Shown: piece after piece, positions 24,571 to 33,503 of the stretch
How positions within the stretch are numbered: position 1 is the stretch's first letter
Layout of the letters: every line of letters begins with the position of its first letter
Assembly (NCBI RefSeq): GCF_004348335.1
Contig: NZ_SMJW01000003.1
Span: 40,088-104,087 of the forward strand
Length of the DNA stretch: 64,000 bases
Direction: 5' to 3'
Origin: Actinomadura bangladeshensis
GTDB lineage: Bacteria > Actinomycetota > Actinomycetes > Streptosporangiales > Streptosporangiaceae
The notes under the pieces: model-generated
What the model was told of the DNA's origin: nothing
Seen by the model: the letters and a program-made list of their open reading frames with translations, nothing else
Databases searched by the model: none
Program-made: the position numbers and the translations under genes

Positions 24571-27006
24571 ATGCCGGAAGATCAGCATGATCCCACTGCC
24601 CACGACACCTATTCGACCATGTCGGGCAGCGCCGGAGATGTCGTACAGGCTCGCGATATCGACGGCGGAGTGCATTTCCATTACGGTCGCGGAACGCCGC
24701 GTTCCGCGCCGTGGCAGCTGCCCAGGGGCGTCCGGGTCTTCGTCAACCGGCGGGACGATCTCCGGCGGCTGGACGCCCTCATCACCGGGCCGCAGGCCGA
24801 CGCGGCGGACGGCCTCGTCGCCTACGTGATCGCGGGAACAGCCGGGGTGGGCAAGACATCGCTGGTGCTGCACTGGGCGCATCGGGTCCGCGACGCGTTC
24901 CCGGACGGGCAGCTCTACGTGGATCTGCGCGGCTACGATCCGGGGCCGCCGGTGACGCCGGGGCAGGCGCTGGAGCGGTTCCTGATCGCGCTCGGCGTCC
25001 CCGCGACGGCCATTCCTCCCGAGGTGGACGACAAGTCCGCCCTATATCGGTCAATTCTCGCCGATCGCCAGATGTTGGTAATTCTTGATAATGCCGGAAC
25101 AACTGGGCAGGTCAGGCCGCTCATTCCTGGGGCGGGCCGCAGCCTGGCCATCGTGACGAGCCGCAGCCGGCTCTCCGGCCTGCTCATCCGCGACGGCGCG
25201 CAGCGCACGATCCTGGAGACCCTGTCCGAAGCGGAGTCGGTCGCGCTGCTGACCGAGACGATGGCGGCCTACCGGCCCGGCGACGATCCCGCGGACATCG
25301 CCGAGCTGGCCCGGCTGTGCGCCAACCTCCCGCTGGCGCTGCGCATCGCCGCCGAGCGCGCCGCGGGGCGTCCGGGCATGCCGCTGGGCGAGCTCATCGC
25401 CGACCTGCGGGACGAATCGTCCCTGTGGGACGCGCTGTCCACCGGCGACGACGACGAGGCCGAGGCGGTCCGGACGGTCTTCGCCTGGTCCTACCGCGCG
25501 CTTCCCGAGCACGCCGCCCGGCTGTTCTGCCTGCTCGGGCTGCATCCCGGCGGCGACTTCAGCGAGGCCGCCGCGGCCGTCCTCGCCGATCCCGGGGAGG
25601 AGCGGGTGCGCGCCTGCCTGGACGTCCTCGCCGGCGCCTACCTGCTGGAGCAGCGGTCACCGGGGCGCTACCAGTTCCACGACCTGCTGCGCGCCTACGC
25701 GGTGGCGAGGGCCGGGTACGAGGTCTCGCAGCAGGACCAGCTGGCCGCGGTCGAGCGGATGTGCTCGTGGTACCTGCACGGCGCGTACCAGTGCGCGCTC
25801 TCGCTCGCCCACGACACGACACTGCTGTTCGAGCTCGAACCGCCTCCCGGCTTCCCCGCGCCGGCCTTCCGAGACCGAGAGCAGGCCGCCCGGTGGTACG
25901 CCGAGGAGAAGGCGAACCTCCTGGGCGCGGTGCGCGCCGCCGCCGAGACCGACCGGCGGGAACTCACCTACCGGCTGGCCGTGGTCCTGGAACGGATCTA
26001 CGCGACCTACAACCACTTCCAGGACTGGCGGGTCACGTCCGAGCTGGGGCTGGAGGCGGCGCGGGCGCTCGGTCACCGGGAGGGCGAGGCCGTGCTCTGC
26101 GAGAGCATCGGCCGGCTCTGCCGGATGACGCTCCAACTGGACGAGGCCGCCCGCTACCACCGGGCGGCGATGGAGATCCACCGTGAGCTGGGCGACCGTC
26201 TCAGCACGGTCAAGGCACTGAACGGGCTCGGCTGGGTCGAGCTGTTCGCGCACCGGCCGGCGCGGGCGCGTGCGGGCCTGGAGGAGGCGCTGCCGATCAT
26301 CCAGGACCTCGGTGACCCCTACTGGACGGCGACCGTCCGCTACAGCCTCGGCTACGCCCTGATCCAGCTGGAGCTGCTCGACGAGGCCGAGCCCGTCCTC
26401 GCCAGGTCGCTGGGGGCGTACCGGGACATGGGCGACCACCGCCTCTACGAGTCGATGGTGCTCACCGCGTTCAGCCTGCTGGCGCGCAGGCGCGGGCAGA
26501 GCGCGCGGGCACTCGCCACGGCGGAGGACGCGGTGGCCATCGCACGCGACATGGACAACTCGCTGTGGGAGGGCACGGCGCTGCTGTACCTGGGCAAGGC
26601 TCAGTTGGCGGAAGGACGCCCCGAAGACGCGCTCGTCACCACCCAGCGCGCCGCCGTGATGTTCCGCAAGGAGGGCGACCCGAGCCGCGAGGCGATGGCG
26701 CTGGACGGCACGGGCCGCGCGTACCGCGCACTCGGCAGGCTCCCGGAGGCGGCGGACTTCCATCGCCGTGCCGCAACGGTGCACGGCAGGCTCGGTGACC
26801 GCTGGAAGCGCGCGAAGAGCCTGGTACGGCTCGCCGACGCGCTGGCGGCGGGCGGGGAGCGCGGCGAGGCCGCACCATACCTGGCCGAGGCCCAGGCGAT
26901 CTTCGCCGACTACGACGACGCGCGGTCGGTGGCGCTGCGCGCGGAGGCCGCCGCGGCCGCCGCCGGGCCGGACCCGGGCAGCGAGTCGTCGCGCAGCAGC
27001 GAGTAG
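24571..27006 (+). CDS. STAND (NB-ARC-like) ATPase with TPR repeats
   Basis: An 811-residue signal-transduction ATPase. After a short Gly-rich leader with VVQARDIDGGVHFHYG at about residues 24-39, the NTPase domain shows Walker A GTAGVGKTSL at 89-98, Walker B MLVILDNA near 170 and the NB-ARC-type LCANLPLALRIAAERAAGRP near 251-270. The C-terminal ~430 residues are helical TPR-like repeats, presumably the sensor. There is no SARP DNA-binding or catalytic effector domain. The leader motif recurs in actinomycete STAND proteins, possibly as a small adaptor. Such proteins serve as regulators or as phage sensors. Its last 97 bases overlap the convergent GNAT gene. Confidence 0.85.
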   Translation: MPEDQHDPTAHDTYSTMSGSAGDVVQARDIDGGVHFHYGRGTPRSAPWQLPRGVRVFVNRRDDLRRLDALITGPQADAADGLVAYVIAGTAGVGKTSLVLHWAHRVRDAFPDGQLYVDLRGYDPGPPVTPGQALERFLIALGVPATAIPPEVDDKSALYRSILADRQMLVILDNAGTTGQVRPLIPGAGRSLAIVTSRSRLSGLLIRDGAQRTILETLSEAESVALLTETMAAYRPGDDPADIAELARLCANLPLALRIAAERAAGRPGMPLGELIADLRDESSLWDALSTGDDDEAEAVRTVFAWSYRALPEHAARLFCLLGLHPGGDFSEAAAAVLADPGEERVRACLDVLAGAYLLEQRSPGRYQFHDLLRAYAVARAGYEVSQQDQLAAVERMCSWYLHGAYQCALSLAHDTTLLFELEPPPGFPAPAFRDREQAARWYAEEKANLLGAVRAAAETDRRELTYRLAVVLERIYATYNHFQDWRVTSELGLEAARALGHREGEAVLCESIGRLCRMTLQLDEAARYHRAAMEIHRELGDRLSTVKALNGLGWVELFAHRPARARAGLEEALPIIQDLGDPYWTATVRYSLGYALIQLELLDEAEPVLARSLGAYRDMGDHRLYESMVLTAFSLLARRRGQSARALATAEDAVAIARDMDNSLWEGTALLYLGKAQLAEGRPEDALVTTQRAAVMFRKEGDPSREAMALDGTGRAYRALGRLPEAADFHRRAATVHGRLGDRWKRAKSLVRLADALAAGGERGEAAPYLAEAQAIFADYDDARSVALRAEAAAAAAGPDPGSESSRSSE

Positions 27007-27482
27007 AGCACCTGGTCATGCCGGCGCCCCTCCCGCCACTGCGCGGCGCGCAGCAGGCCCTCCCTGCTGAAACCGGCGCGCGCGAGCATCCGCTGCGAGG
27101 CGGTGTTGCCGGCGTCGGCGATGGCCTGGACGCGCCAGGCCGTCGTGTGGTCGAACAGGTACCCGGTGAGCTGGTTCAGCGCCTGCGTGCCGACACCGCG
27201 CCGCCGCTGTGCCGTGAGGACGTGCAGGGCCACCTCCCAGCACCACGACGTCTCGGGCGGCCCCCAGGAGCGGCGGAACCAGAAGGCGCTTCCGGCGACC
27301 CGGCCGCCGGCGGTCACGGTCAGCCTGCCGCCCTCCGGGCCCAGCGCCCCCATCTCCGCGAGGCCCCGGCCGGGCGGACCGAACCCGAACCACTGGTGCT
27401 CTCCGGAGCCGTCCCGGGTGGCGTAGGCGCGTTCGAAGACCGGGAGGTCGGCTTCTTCGAGCGGGCGCAGACTGACGGTCAC
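26910..27482 (-). CDS. GNAT family N-acetyltransferase (RimJ-like)
   Basis: A 190-residue enzyme of the RimJ/RimL type. It has RPLEEADLPVFERAY at the N-terminus, the acetyl-CoA loop QRRRGVGTQALNQL near residues 92-105, and NTASQRMLARAGFSREGLLR near 127-146. Its final ~25 residues (Gly/Ala/Ser-rich) lie over the end of the STAND gene on the other strand and are beyond the folded domain. The GTG at 27482 overlaps the PhyH stop by GTGA; one more GTG is at 27485. Coupled with the oxygenase upstream, it could act on the same small molecule. Confidence 0.8.
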   Translation of the reverse strand: MTVSLRPLEEADLPVFERAYATRDGSGEHQWFGFGPPGRGLAEMGALGPEGGRLTVTAGGRVAGSAFWFRRSWGPPETSWCWEVALHVLTAQRRRGVGTQALNQLTGYLFDHTTAWRVQAIADAGNTASQRMLARAGFSREGLLRAAQWREGRRHDQVLYSLLRDDSLPGSGPAAAAAASARSATDRASS

Positions 27483-28312
27483 CACTGGAACTCACCGAGC
27501 AGCTCGCGGGTCTCCGCGTCTCCGTCCCGCGCGAGTTCCTCGGTGAGCGGGCGTTCGGCGCGCACGCCGCGGCCGGTGTCGGCCCTCTGCCAGGACGGGA
27601 CGAAACCGAGCAGCAGCAGCCGGCGGTAACCGGCGGCCGCCTCGGACGGGACGGTCCGGTGCCACAGGCCCGCGTGGATGAGGACCGCGTCGCCCGGTTC
27701 GAAGAACAGCTCGACCTGCCCGTCCCGGTCGCTCCGGTCACCGAGCGGGATGCGCACCGCGCCGTCGCGATGCGATCCGGGCAGCAGGCACAGGGCGCCC
27801 TCCCGCTCGGTGACCGGATCGAGGTAGATCAGGCAGTGGATCTGGTGCGGGTGGCTGAAGAGGGGCGGCAGGGGGTCGGGGATGACCGGCAGATGGGCGT
27901 GCCAGGGCACCGCGACACCGGGGCGGCCCGCGTGGTTCAGCCGGGCCTCCAGGTCGATCCACACCTGCGGGCCGAGCAGCGTCCGCGCGATCGACAGCGC
28001 CGGCTCCAGGCGCAGGAGCGGGTGGAACAGCGGGTCCTTGTCGAGCAGCGACCGGATGTAGGCGCTGTCACCGGGAAGCTCTTCGGCCTCGGGCCGTCCC
28101 TCCTCGGCTTCGGCCAGGCGCAGCACGGCGTCCGCGAGGACCCCGGCCGCCGCCTCGTCCAGCAGGCGCCTGCGCACGAGGTAGCCCGACCGGACGAGCG
28201 CGTCGAGGTCCTCGGGCGTCGCCGTGGTGGTGACCGTGCGGCGGGGGTATCCGGCCGCCTGGTCGCTGATGACGAACTCGGTGCTCAGGTGCGTCCGGCC
28301 CCCGGCGCGCAT
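27479..28312 (-). CDS. Phytanoyl-CoA dioxygenase (PhyH) family oxygenase
   Basis: A 277-residue Fe(II)/2-oxoglutarate-dependent oxygenase-like protein. The proximal metal site reads WHAH at about residues 137-140, where most members have HxD, so the carboxylate ligand appears replaced by His. The distal HAGLWHRTVPSE near 214-225 and the following Arg for 2-oxoglutarate are present. A strong GGAGGAGG site precedes the ATG at 28312, which lies inside the end of the DUF6879 gene. Either an atypical metal site or a halogenase-like/inactive variant is possible. Substrate unknown. Confidence 0.75.
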   Translation of the reverse strand: MRAGGRTHLSTEFVISDQAAGYPRRTVTTTATPEDLDALVRSGYLVRRRLLDEAAAGVLADAVLRLAEAEEGRPEAEELPGDSAYIRSLLDKDPLFHPLLRLEPALSIARTLLGPQVWIDLEARLNHAGRPGVAVPWHAHLPVIPDPLPPLFSHPHQIHCLIYLDPVTEREGALCLLPGSHRDGAVRIPLGDRSDRDGQVELFFEPGDAVLIHAGLWHRTVPSEAAAGYRRLLLLGFVPSWQRADTGRGVRAERPLTEELARDGDAETRELLGEFQW

Positions 28313-28884
28313 GCCTCCTCCTCCGCCTGTGGGGTGCCGAGGACCATCGGCGGGCGCCGCGGCACCGTCAGCTCGTTACCGCGGATCTTGGCCAGGAGGT
28401 CGGCGAGTGGGAACGAACGGTCGTGGAACTCCCGCCAGGCGGCCCTGGCCTCCGCCAGACGCGCCGGATCCTCGTTCTGGTTGACGTACAGCAGCCGGCC
28501 CTCGTCGTCATAGCTCAGGTCGACGACGGTCTCGTCGTCGAAGAGCCACGTGTCGGTGTGGACGACGTCCGGGACGTCCTCGCGGAAGATGAACCGGATG
28601 TCCTCCCCGGCCGCGCCGTTGATCGCGTAGTACCAGTCGATCTCGAACTGGAGGTACGGCGTGAGCACGTGGTCGATGATGTGCACGCGCCCCATGTACT
28701 TGCCCGCGGCGGCGCACTCGCGGATGTTCCGCGCCCATTCCTCGTTCCGGTCCGGCGGGAGCGGCGCCCCCGACAGGTAGAGCTCGAAGTGCTCGCGCTC
28801 CTCCGGAACGGTGTAGACGGCGAGCGTTTCGATCCGGGTCGCCGACGACCTGAACTCCGCGAAAAGCCGACCGAACTGATCCAT
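28285..28884 (-). CDS. DUF6879 family protein (cassette 2)
   Basis: A 199-residue protein of the DUF6879 family, paralogous to that at 16541-17137. It shares the RIETLAVYTVPEEREHFELYL segment (about residues 16-36), the QFEIDWYYAING and DIRFIFRE blocks, the TWLFDDETVVDL strand and the late AWREFHDRSFPL helix. The ATG at 28884 fits the family start. It follows its small partner by 63 bases and overlaps the oxygenase gene start, so the four genes to 26910 probably form one operon driven from 29182-29210. Confidence 0.82.
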   Translation of the reverse strand: MDQFGRLFAEFRSSATRIETLAVYTVPEEREHFELYLSGAPLPPDRNEEWARNIRECAAAGKYMGRVHIIDHVLTPYLQFEIDWYYAINGAAGEDIRFIFREDVPDVVHTDTWLFDDETVVDLSYDDEGRLLYVNQNEDPARLAEARAAWREFHDRSFPLADLLAKIRGNELTVPRRPPMVLGTPQAEEEACAPGAGRT

Positions 28885-28947
28885 GTTGAGAATAATGAGA
28901 ATTCTCCCATTTTCGGGCCGGCCCGCCACTGGCCGCCGGCCTCGCGG

Positions 28948-29142
28948 TCATTCGGCGGCGAGCGCCCGCTCCAGGATGTAGCGCGGGATCTCCACGGCGG
29001 CCTCGCCGGGCGGCAGCGAGAGATCCACCCTGTCGGGGTCGACGACGAAGCCCTGTACGACGATCGTCTTGTTCTCCGTCTCGTACACCGCGGGACACGG
29101 ACCGTTGCCGCAGCCCGAACCACCGATCAGTTTGAGTGTCAT
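28948..29142 (-). CDS. Small partner protein of DUF6879 (cassette 2)
   Basis: A 64-residue protein with GCGNGPCPAVYETE at about residues 10-23, a TIVVQGFVVD strand and a VEIPRYILERAL tail. It shares the layout of the 79-residue protein at 17134-17373. Two cysteines sit near the N-terminus. First gene of a four-gene leftward unit with a good promoter 40 bases upstream. Function unknown. Confidence 0.72.
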   Translation of the reverse strand: MTLKLIGGSGCGNGPCPAVYETENKTIVVQGFVVDPDRVDLSLPPGEAAVEIPRYILERALAAE

Positions 29143-29662
29143 GACGCGGACCTCGCCTCGCCGATATGCATCTGTACGGTCTATATATATCGATCAAGTG
29201 AGAGCGTCAAGCGGCTTCTCACGGAAAGCATCCACCGCAAGGACCGCATGGCGGATTCTATCGGTCCATAACCAGTCTAGTTACTTCTCATCCGGCACAC
29301 GGATGGAATTCCAGCACTCATCCAGTGATCATCCTATGGCCTTGACCGGATACGGACGCCTTCCCCGCGCCATGGGGGCGGGGCGGGGATCGGGCTCGCG
29401 GGACGGAGCCAGGCCACGGCGAGCAGTACGCGTCGTCCGGGGCCGTATGCTGCCCGCGGCCCCGGGTTCCGGCGGGTTCCTGGGCGGGATCGCGGCCGCC
29501 GTTTCGCGGGCAGGATACGGGCTTTAATGGAATTAGTCCTATTTGCCGGTCGATGATTCTTACCGCTTAGTTCGTTCGTCGTGCCGGATATTGCCCGGAA
29601 CGCCGAGGGCACTGTTGGCTTGCGGATGCCCGCTCTCCATCCCGATCCGACGGGGGAATTCC
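29143..29662. other. Divergent intergenic region
   Basis: A 520-base stretch between the leftward DUF6879 cassette and the rightward GON-domain gene. Apart from the leftward promoter at 29182-29210 no gene was found. Much of it is AT-richer than the surroundings (ATATAT near 29182-29190; 29210-29345), then becomes G/C-rich. No rightward -35/-10 pair is convincing. Confidence 0.5.
29182..29210 (-). promoter_or_regulatory. Promoter of DUF6879 cassette 2
   Basis: Read on the minus strand, TTGACG (29210-29205) is followed after 17 bases by TATATA (29187-29182), close to consensus. The expected transcription start is about 30 bases before the ATG at 29142. It is one of the best promoter matches in the window. 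Confidence 0.6.
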
Positions 29663-30517
29663 ATGGCAAGATTGCCATTCCGGACGTCCGTGGTTCTGGC
29701 GGCCCTGTGCGCCGCGGTGCCGATGGCCGCGGCGGTTCCCGCCCATGCCCAGCAGCCGGGCCTCCTGCCCGGCACCTGCCAGAAGGTGCACGAGCGCATT
29801 CCGATCGCGCCGGACGGCAATTACCTGCTCGCCGGCGGCGGCCGGCTCTTCACGGTGTACTGCGCCGGGATGAAGAGCACGCCCCGCGAATACATCACCC
29901 TCGTGAAGACCGGCCAGTCCGCCAACTTCTCGCAGTACACGGCCGGCGGCGCGTCTCCCGGCACGAACGTCCGGACCGCGTTCACCCGGCTGCGCATCGA
30001 CCCCGCCGCATTCACCGTGGACATCGGCGACCTGACCTACGCCTCGTCCACCGGCTCGCTGAGCCACGCCGGATCGGACACCGTGACGAGCATGCCCTAC
30101 GCCGTCGCCATGGCGTGCACCAGCGCCCCGGACGGGCTGGCCAACATCGACCTCCAGGGGACGGCCGTCCGCGTGGACAACCCCTTCGCCCTCGGCGGCG
30201 CCGGTCCCAGCGGGACGGCCACCGTGAGCCCGTCCGGCCAGGTCGCCGACCTCACCGGCGGCGGCTTCTGCGGCTGGAACATGCCGACCCCGGTGCAGTA
30301 CAACCCGTACAACCCGTCCCCGGGCATGGCCAACCTCAAGCTGGCCTGCGCGAAGCCGAGCGTCGCGGGCGCCGGCCTCTGCGTCGACCTCAGCACCGCG
30401 GCCAGAGGCACACCGCAGATCGAGCGCCACGGCGACCGGCGCGAGGTACGCCTGCGCCCCGGCGCCCGCCCGATCGCGGTCCTGGACGCCTACGGACGAA
30501 TCACATCCGCCAACTGA
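29663..30517 (+). CDS. Secreted GON-domain protein
   Basis: A 284-residue exported protein. A signal peptide (MARLPFRTSVVLAALCAAVP, cleaved near AHA at about residue 29) is followed by a ~200-residue domain that matches the GON domain first described at the C-terminus of ADAMTS proteases: GTCQKVHERIPIAPDGNYLL, then FTVYCAGM, STPREYITL and FSQYTAGG. Cysteines are spaced for disulfides. Bacterial GON proteins are mostly actinobacterial; function is unknown, and no protease domain is present here. GGGGGAA lies just before the ATG at 29663. Confidence 0.75.
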   Translation: MARLPFRTSVVLAALCAAVPMAAAVPAHAQQPGLLPGTCQKVHERIPIAPDGNYLLAGGGRLFTVYCAGMKSTPREYITLVKTGQSANFSQYTAGGASPGTNVRTAFTRLRIDPAAFTVDIGDLTYASSTGSLSHAGSDTVTSMPYAVAMACTSAPDGLANIDLQGTAVRVDNPFALGGAGPSGTATVSPSGQVADLTGGGFCGWNMPTPVQYNPYNPSPGMANLKLACAKPSVAGAGLCVDLSTAARGTPQIERHGDRREVRLRPGARPIAVLDAYGRITSAN

Positions 30518-30528
30518 TCCGTGCACCC

Positions 30529-30568
30529 GGCGACCGCCTTGCGGGCACACGTCCGCAAGACGGTCGCC
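30529..30568 (+). terminator. Hairpin terminator after the GON-domain gene
   Basis: Arm 30529-30544 pairs with 30553-30568 with one internal mismatch, giving a ~15-bp GC-rich stem 12 bases after the stop. It also separates the transcript from the DksA-type gene at 30610. Confidence 0.6.
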
Positions 30569-30609
30569 CCAGCGGAATTCGGCCCGGCGGGATCGGCGTT
30601 GAACCTGAG

Positions 30610-30948
30610 ATGACCACGGCAGAAGAACGTCTGATCACGGCTCGCGCCGGCACGCTGGAGCTCATCGCATCGCTGAACGGCGACTGGGACGGCGTCGTCG
30701 AGGCGTCGTCGCAGGCCAACGTGGACGACGAGCACGACCCGGAAGGCGCGACCATCGCCTTCGAACGCGCCCGGATCGAGGCGTCCCTGCAGCGGGCCCG
30801 CGCGCAACTGGCCGACATCGACGACGCACTCGGCCGGCTCCGCGACGGCACCTACGGCACGTGCGAGCACTGCGGCGGCCCCATCGCGGCGGAACGCCTG
30901 GCCGCGCGCCCGGCAGCCCGCACCTGCATCACCTGCGCCTCACGCTGA
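30610..30948 (+). CDS. DksA/TraR-family zinc-finger protein
   Basis: A 112-residue protein with an N-terminal coiled coil (about residues 35-75, including ALGRLRDGTYG) and a C4 zinc finger, CEHCGG and CITC, near the C-terminus. This is the DksA/TraR layout; such proteins bind RNA polymerase in the secondary channel or act as small regulators. The DxxDA-type tip (DIDDALGRL) is present. It is preceded by a hairpin terminator and transcribed on its own. Confidence 0.88.
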   Translation: MTTAEERLITARAGTLELIASLNGDWDGVVEASSQANVDDEHDPEGATIAFERARIEASLQRARAQLADIDDALGRLRDGTYGTCEHCGGPIAAERLAARPAARTCITCASR

Positions 30949-31014
30949 CTTTCGGACGAGGCCCGGCGGCGCCCCGCCCGGGCGGTCGCGGCCCGGACGG
31001 GACGGGATGCCGCG

Positions 31015-31239
31015 TCAGAGGCGCTGTTTGAGGAGTTCCTTGCCCTGCTCGGCGCCCTTGCGGCTCTCCCCCTGCGCCCGGCGGAAGAAGTCGGCGAGTT
31101 CGACGTCCCCGTCGCGCTCGGCGTCCTCGATGAAGGTGTCGAGCCGGAGCGCGTTGCTCAGGCACTGCTCGACGAACCAGGTGATGTCGTAGTCCTTGTC
31201 CTTGGTCCCCGTGACGTGACCGGTCTCCTGGACAGGCAT
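31015..31239 (-). CDS. Small acidic/charged protein of unknown function
   Basis: A 74-residue soluble, helix-rich protein with many charged residues (FIEDAERDGDVELADFFRRA at about residues 37-56). GGGGAGGA precedes the ATG at 31239, which is preferred to an ATG 42 bases upstream. The acidic middle resembles small stress-related or hemerythrin-associated actinobacterial proteins, but I could not assign a family. Divergent from htpG. Confidence 0.6.
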   Translation of the reverse strand: MPVQETGHVTGTKDKDYDITWFVEQCLSNALRLDTFIEDAERDGDVELADFFRRAQGESRKGAEQGKELLKQRL

Positions 31240-31439
31240 GTTTCCTCCCCGATTGTGGTCGTCCTCCGGCGCGTACCCCATATGTCCGGAGCCACACGAC
31301 CGGCCGCCATCTCCTGGACGACCTGCGGGAACGCGGCGCGGCGGCGGCCCGCTCGGCCTCCGGGCGCGCGGTCGGTTGACCGGTGGGCGACGGCATTTCT
31401 ATTCTGATGGGTCGTCCGGACGGCTAAAGGAGGTAAACG

Positions 31440-33311
31440 GTGACCCTGCCCGCGGAGGAGACGTTCAGCTTTCAGGCCGAGGCGGCCCAGATCCTCGATC
31501 TCATGGCCAATTCCCTGTACAGCGACAAGGAGATATTCCTGCGCGAGCTGATCTCCAATTCGTCCGACGCGATCGACCGGTTCCGGATCGAGCGCTTCAC
31601 CGCCCCGGAGGCGACCGGGAAGGAGACGGACGACGAGCCGCGGATCCGGGTCGGCTTCGACCGGGACGCCCGCACGATCACCATCGCCGACAACGGCATC
31701 GGCATGAGCCGCGACGAGGTGATCGGCAACATCGGCACGATCGCCCGGTCCGGCACCGCCGAGTTCCTCCGCGCGATGAGCGGCGACAAGCGCGGCGACA
31801 CCGCGCTGATCGGGCAGTTCGGCGTCGGCTTCTACTCGGCGTTCATCGTCGCCGACCGGGTGACGCTGACGACCCGGCGCGCGGGGCTGCCGCCGGACGA
31901 GGGCGTGCGCTGGTCGTCCGGGGGCAGGGGCGAGTACACCGTGGAGTCCGTCGAGCGCGCCGAGCGCGGCACGACGATCGTCCTGCACCTGCGCGACGGC
32001 GAGGACGACCTGCTGAACGAGCACCGGCTCCGGACGATCATCAAGCGGTACTCCGACCACATCGGGCGGCCCATCCTGCTGGGCGACGACGACACCCCGG
32101 TGAACCGGGCGACGGCACTGTGGGCGCGTCCCAAGAGCGAACTGAAGGAGCAGGACTACACCGACTTCTACCGGCAGCTCACCAACGATTTCGCCGAGCC
32201 GCTCGCGCACGTCCACGCCAAGGTGGAGGGACGGTACGAGTACACGCTGCTGCTGTTCGTCCCGTCGCAGGCGCCGTACGACCTGTGGCTTCCGCAGTCG
32301 CTCCAGGGCGTGCGGCTCCACGTGCAGCGCGTCTTCATCCTGGAGGACACCGACCGGCTGATGCCCCGGTACCTGCGGTTCGTGCGCGGCGTCATCGACT
32401 CCGCCGACCTGCCGCTGAACGTGTCGCGCGAGATCCTGCAGGGCGGCCAGGCCATGGACCACATCCGGTCCAGCGCCGTGAAGCGGGTGCTCAAGCTGCT
32501 CAAGGACATGGCGGACGGCGAGCCCGAGAAGTACGCGACCTTCTGGAAGGAGTTCGGCGCCACCCTGAAGGAGGGCGTCCCCGACGACCCCGCGCACCGG
32601 GACGACATCGCGCGGCTCCTGCGGTTCACCTCCACCGAGCGGACCGGGATCTCGCTGGCGGACTACGTGTCCCGCATGAAGGAGGGGCAGGACAAGATCT
32701 ACTACCTGCTCGCGCCGGGCCTCTCGGACGCCGCGTCCAGCCCGCACCTGGAGGCGTTCCGCGAGAAGGGCATCGAGGTGCTGCTGCTGGACGACCCCGT
32801 CGACACCTTCGTCGTCACCGCCCTGCCGCGCTTCGAGGACAGGCCGCTGCAGTCGGTCGCCCAGGGCGCACCCGACTTCGGCGGCATGGCGGACGCGGCG
32901 GACGAGGAGGCCGCCGAGCAGGCCGGCGCCGACTACGCCGCCCTCGTCGGCCGGCTCAAGGAGCACCTGGACGGCAGGGCGTTCGACGTGCGCGTGAGCA
33001 GCCGCCTCACCACCTCGCCCGCCTGCATCGTCGGGGACGGCGCGGAGACCGAGTTCGCCCTCGCGCAGCGGCTGCGCGGCTCCGGGCTGCCGGGCCGGCC
33101 GGTCCTGGAGATCAACCCGCGCCATCCGCTGGTCGAGCGGCTGAACGGCGGGCAGGACGACCCGCGCCTGGCCGACTGGGCGCACGTCCTGTTCGACCAG
33201 GCCGTCCTCACCAGCGGGGCCCGCATCGAGGAGCCCGGCGCGTTCGTCTCCCGCCTCAACGACCTCCTCGTCTCCCTCACGTCCCGAGCACCGGAGGCGC
33301 CCGGCCGTTGA
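31440..33311 (+). CDS. htpG: Chaperone HtpG (bacterial Hsp90)
   Basis: A 623-residue ATP-dependent chaperone that helps refold client proteins under heat and other stress. The N-terminal ATPase has ELISNSSDAIDRFR at about residues 34-47, DNGIGMSRDEV near 82, and GQFGVGFYSAF near 124. The middle domain (RVFILEDTDRLMPRYLRFVRG) and C-terminal dimerisation domain are complete. The GTG at 31440 has a perfect AAAGGAGGT a few bases upstream. A monocistronic gene with a hairpin ~130 bases after the stop. Confidence 0.96.
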   Translation: MTLPAEETFSFQAEAAQILDLMANSLYSDKEIFLRELISNSSDAIDRFRIERFTAPEATGKETDDEPRIRVGFDRDARTITIADNGIGMSRDEVIGNIGTIARSGTAEFLRAMSGDKRGDTALIGQFGVGFYSAFIVADRVTLTTRRAGLPPDEGVRWSSGGRGEYTVESVERAERGTTIVLHLRDGEDDLLNEHRLRTIIKRYSDHIGRPILLGDDDTPVNRATALWARPKSELKEQDYTDFYRQLTNDFAEPLAHVHAKVEGRYEYTLLLFVPSQAPYDLWLPQSLQGVRLHVQRVFILEDTDRLMPRYLRFVRGVIDSADLPLNVSREILQGGQAMDHIRSSAVKRVLKLLKDMADGEPEKYATFWKEFGATLKEGVPDDPAHRDDIARLLRFTSTERTGISLADYVSRMKEGQDKIYYLLAPGLSDAASSPHLEAFREKGIEVLLLDDPVDTFVVTALPRFEDRPLQSVAQGAPDFGGMADAADEEAAEQAGADYAALVGRLKEHLDGRAFDVRVSSRLTTSPACIVGDGAETEFALAQRLRGSGLPGRPVLEINPRHPLVERLNGGQDDPRLADWAHVLFDQAVLTSGARIEEPGAFVSRLNDLLVSLTSRAPEAPGR

Positions 33312-33443
33312 CCGCACCTTGCGCACGGCGCCGAGCCGTACGACCTTGTCCTCAGATGCGTTCACGCCGCCGACCCGGCGCCCACCGGGTTTCCGCGAGG
33401 TGAGCGCCGGGACCTTCGGCCCTCAGATCAGGGGCGGAGGTCA

Positions 33444-33467
33444 CCCCGCCGTCCGTGGGCGGCGGGG
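33444..33467 (+). terminator. Possible terminator downstream of htpG
   Basis: CCCCGCCG at 33444-33451 pairs with CGGCGGGG at 33460-33467 around an 8-base loop. It is 130 bases after the htpG stop and 36 bases before the next start, so it is a weak terminator candidate. Confidence 0.4.
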
Positions 33468-33503
33468 CCAGACTTGGCCGGGCGGGGCACCTGGAGGGAA
33501 GCC

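Noticed and set aside
31158..33365. 735-codon minus-strand frame over htpG
   Set aside because: Shadow of htpG; no independent start site or domain.
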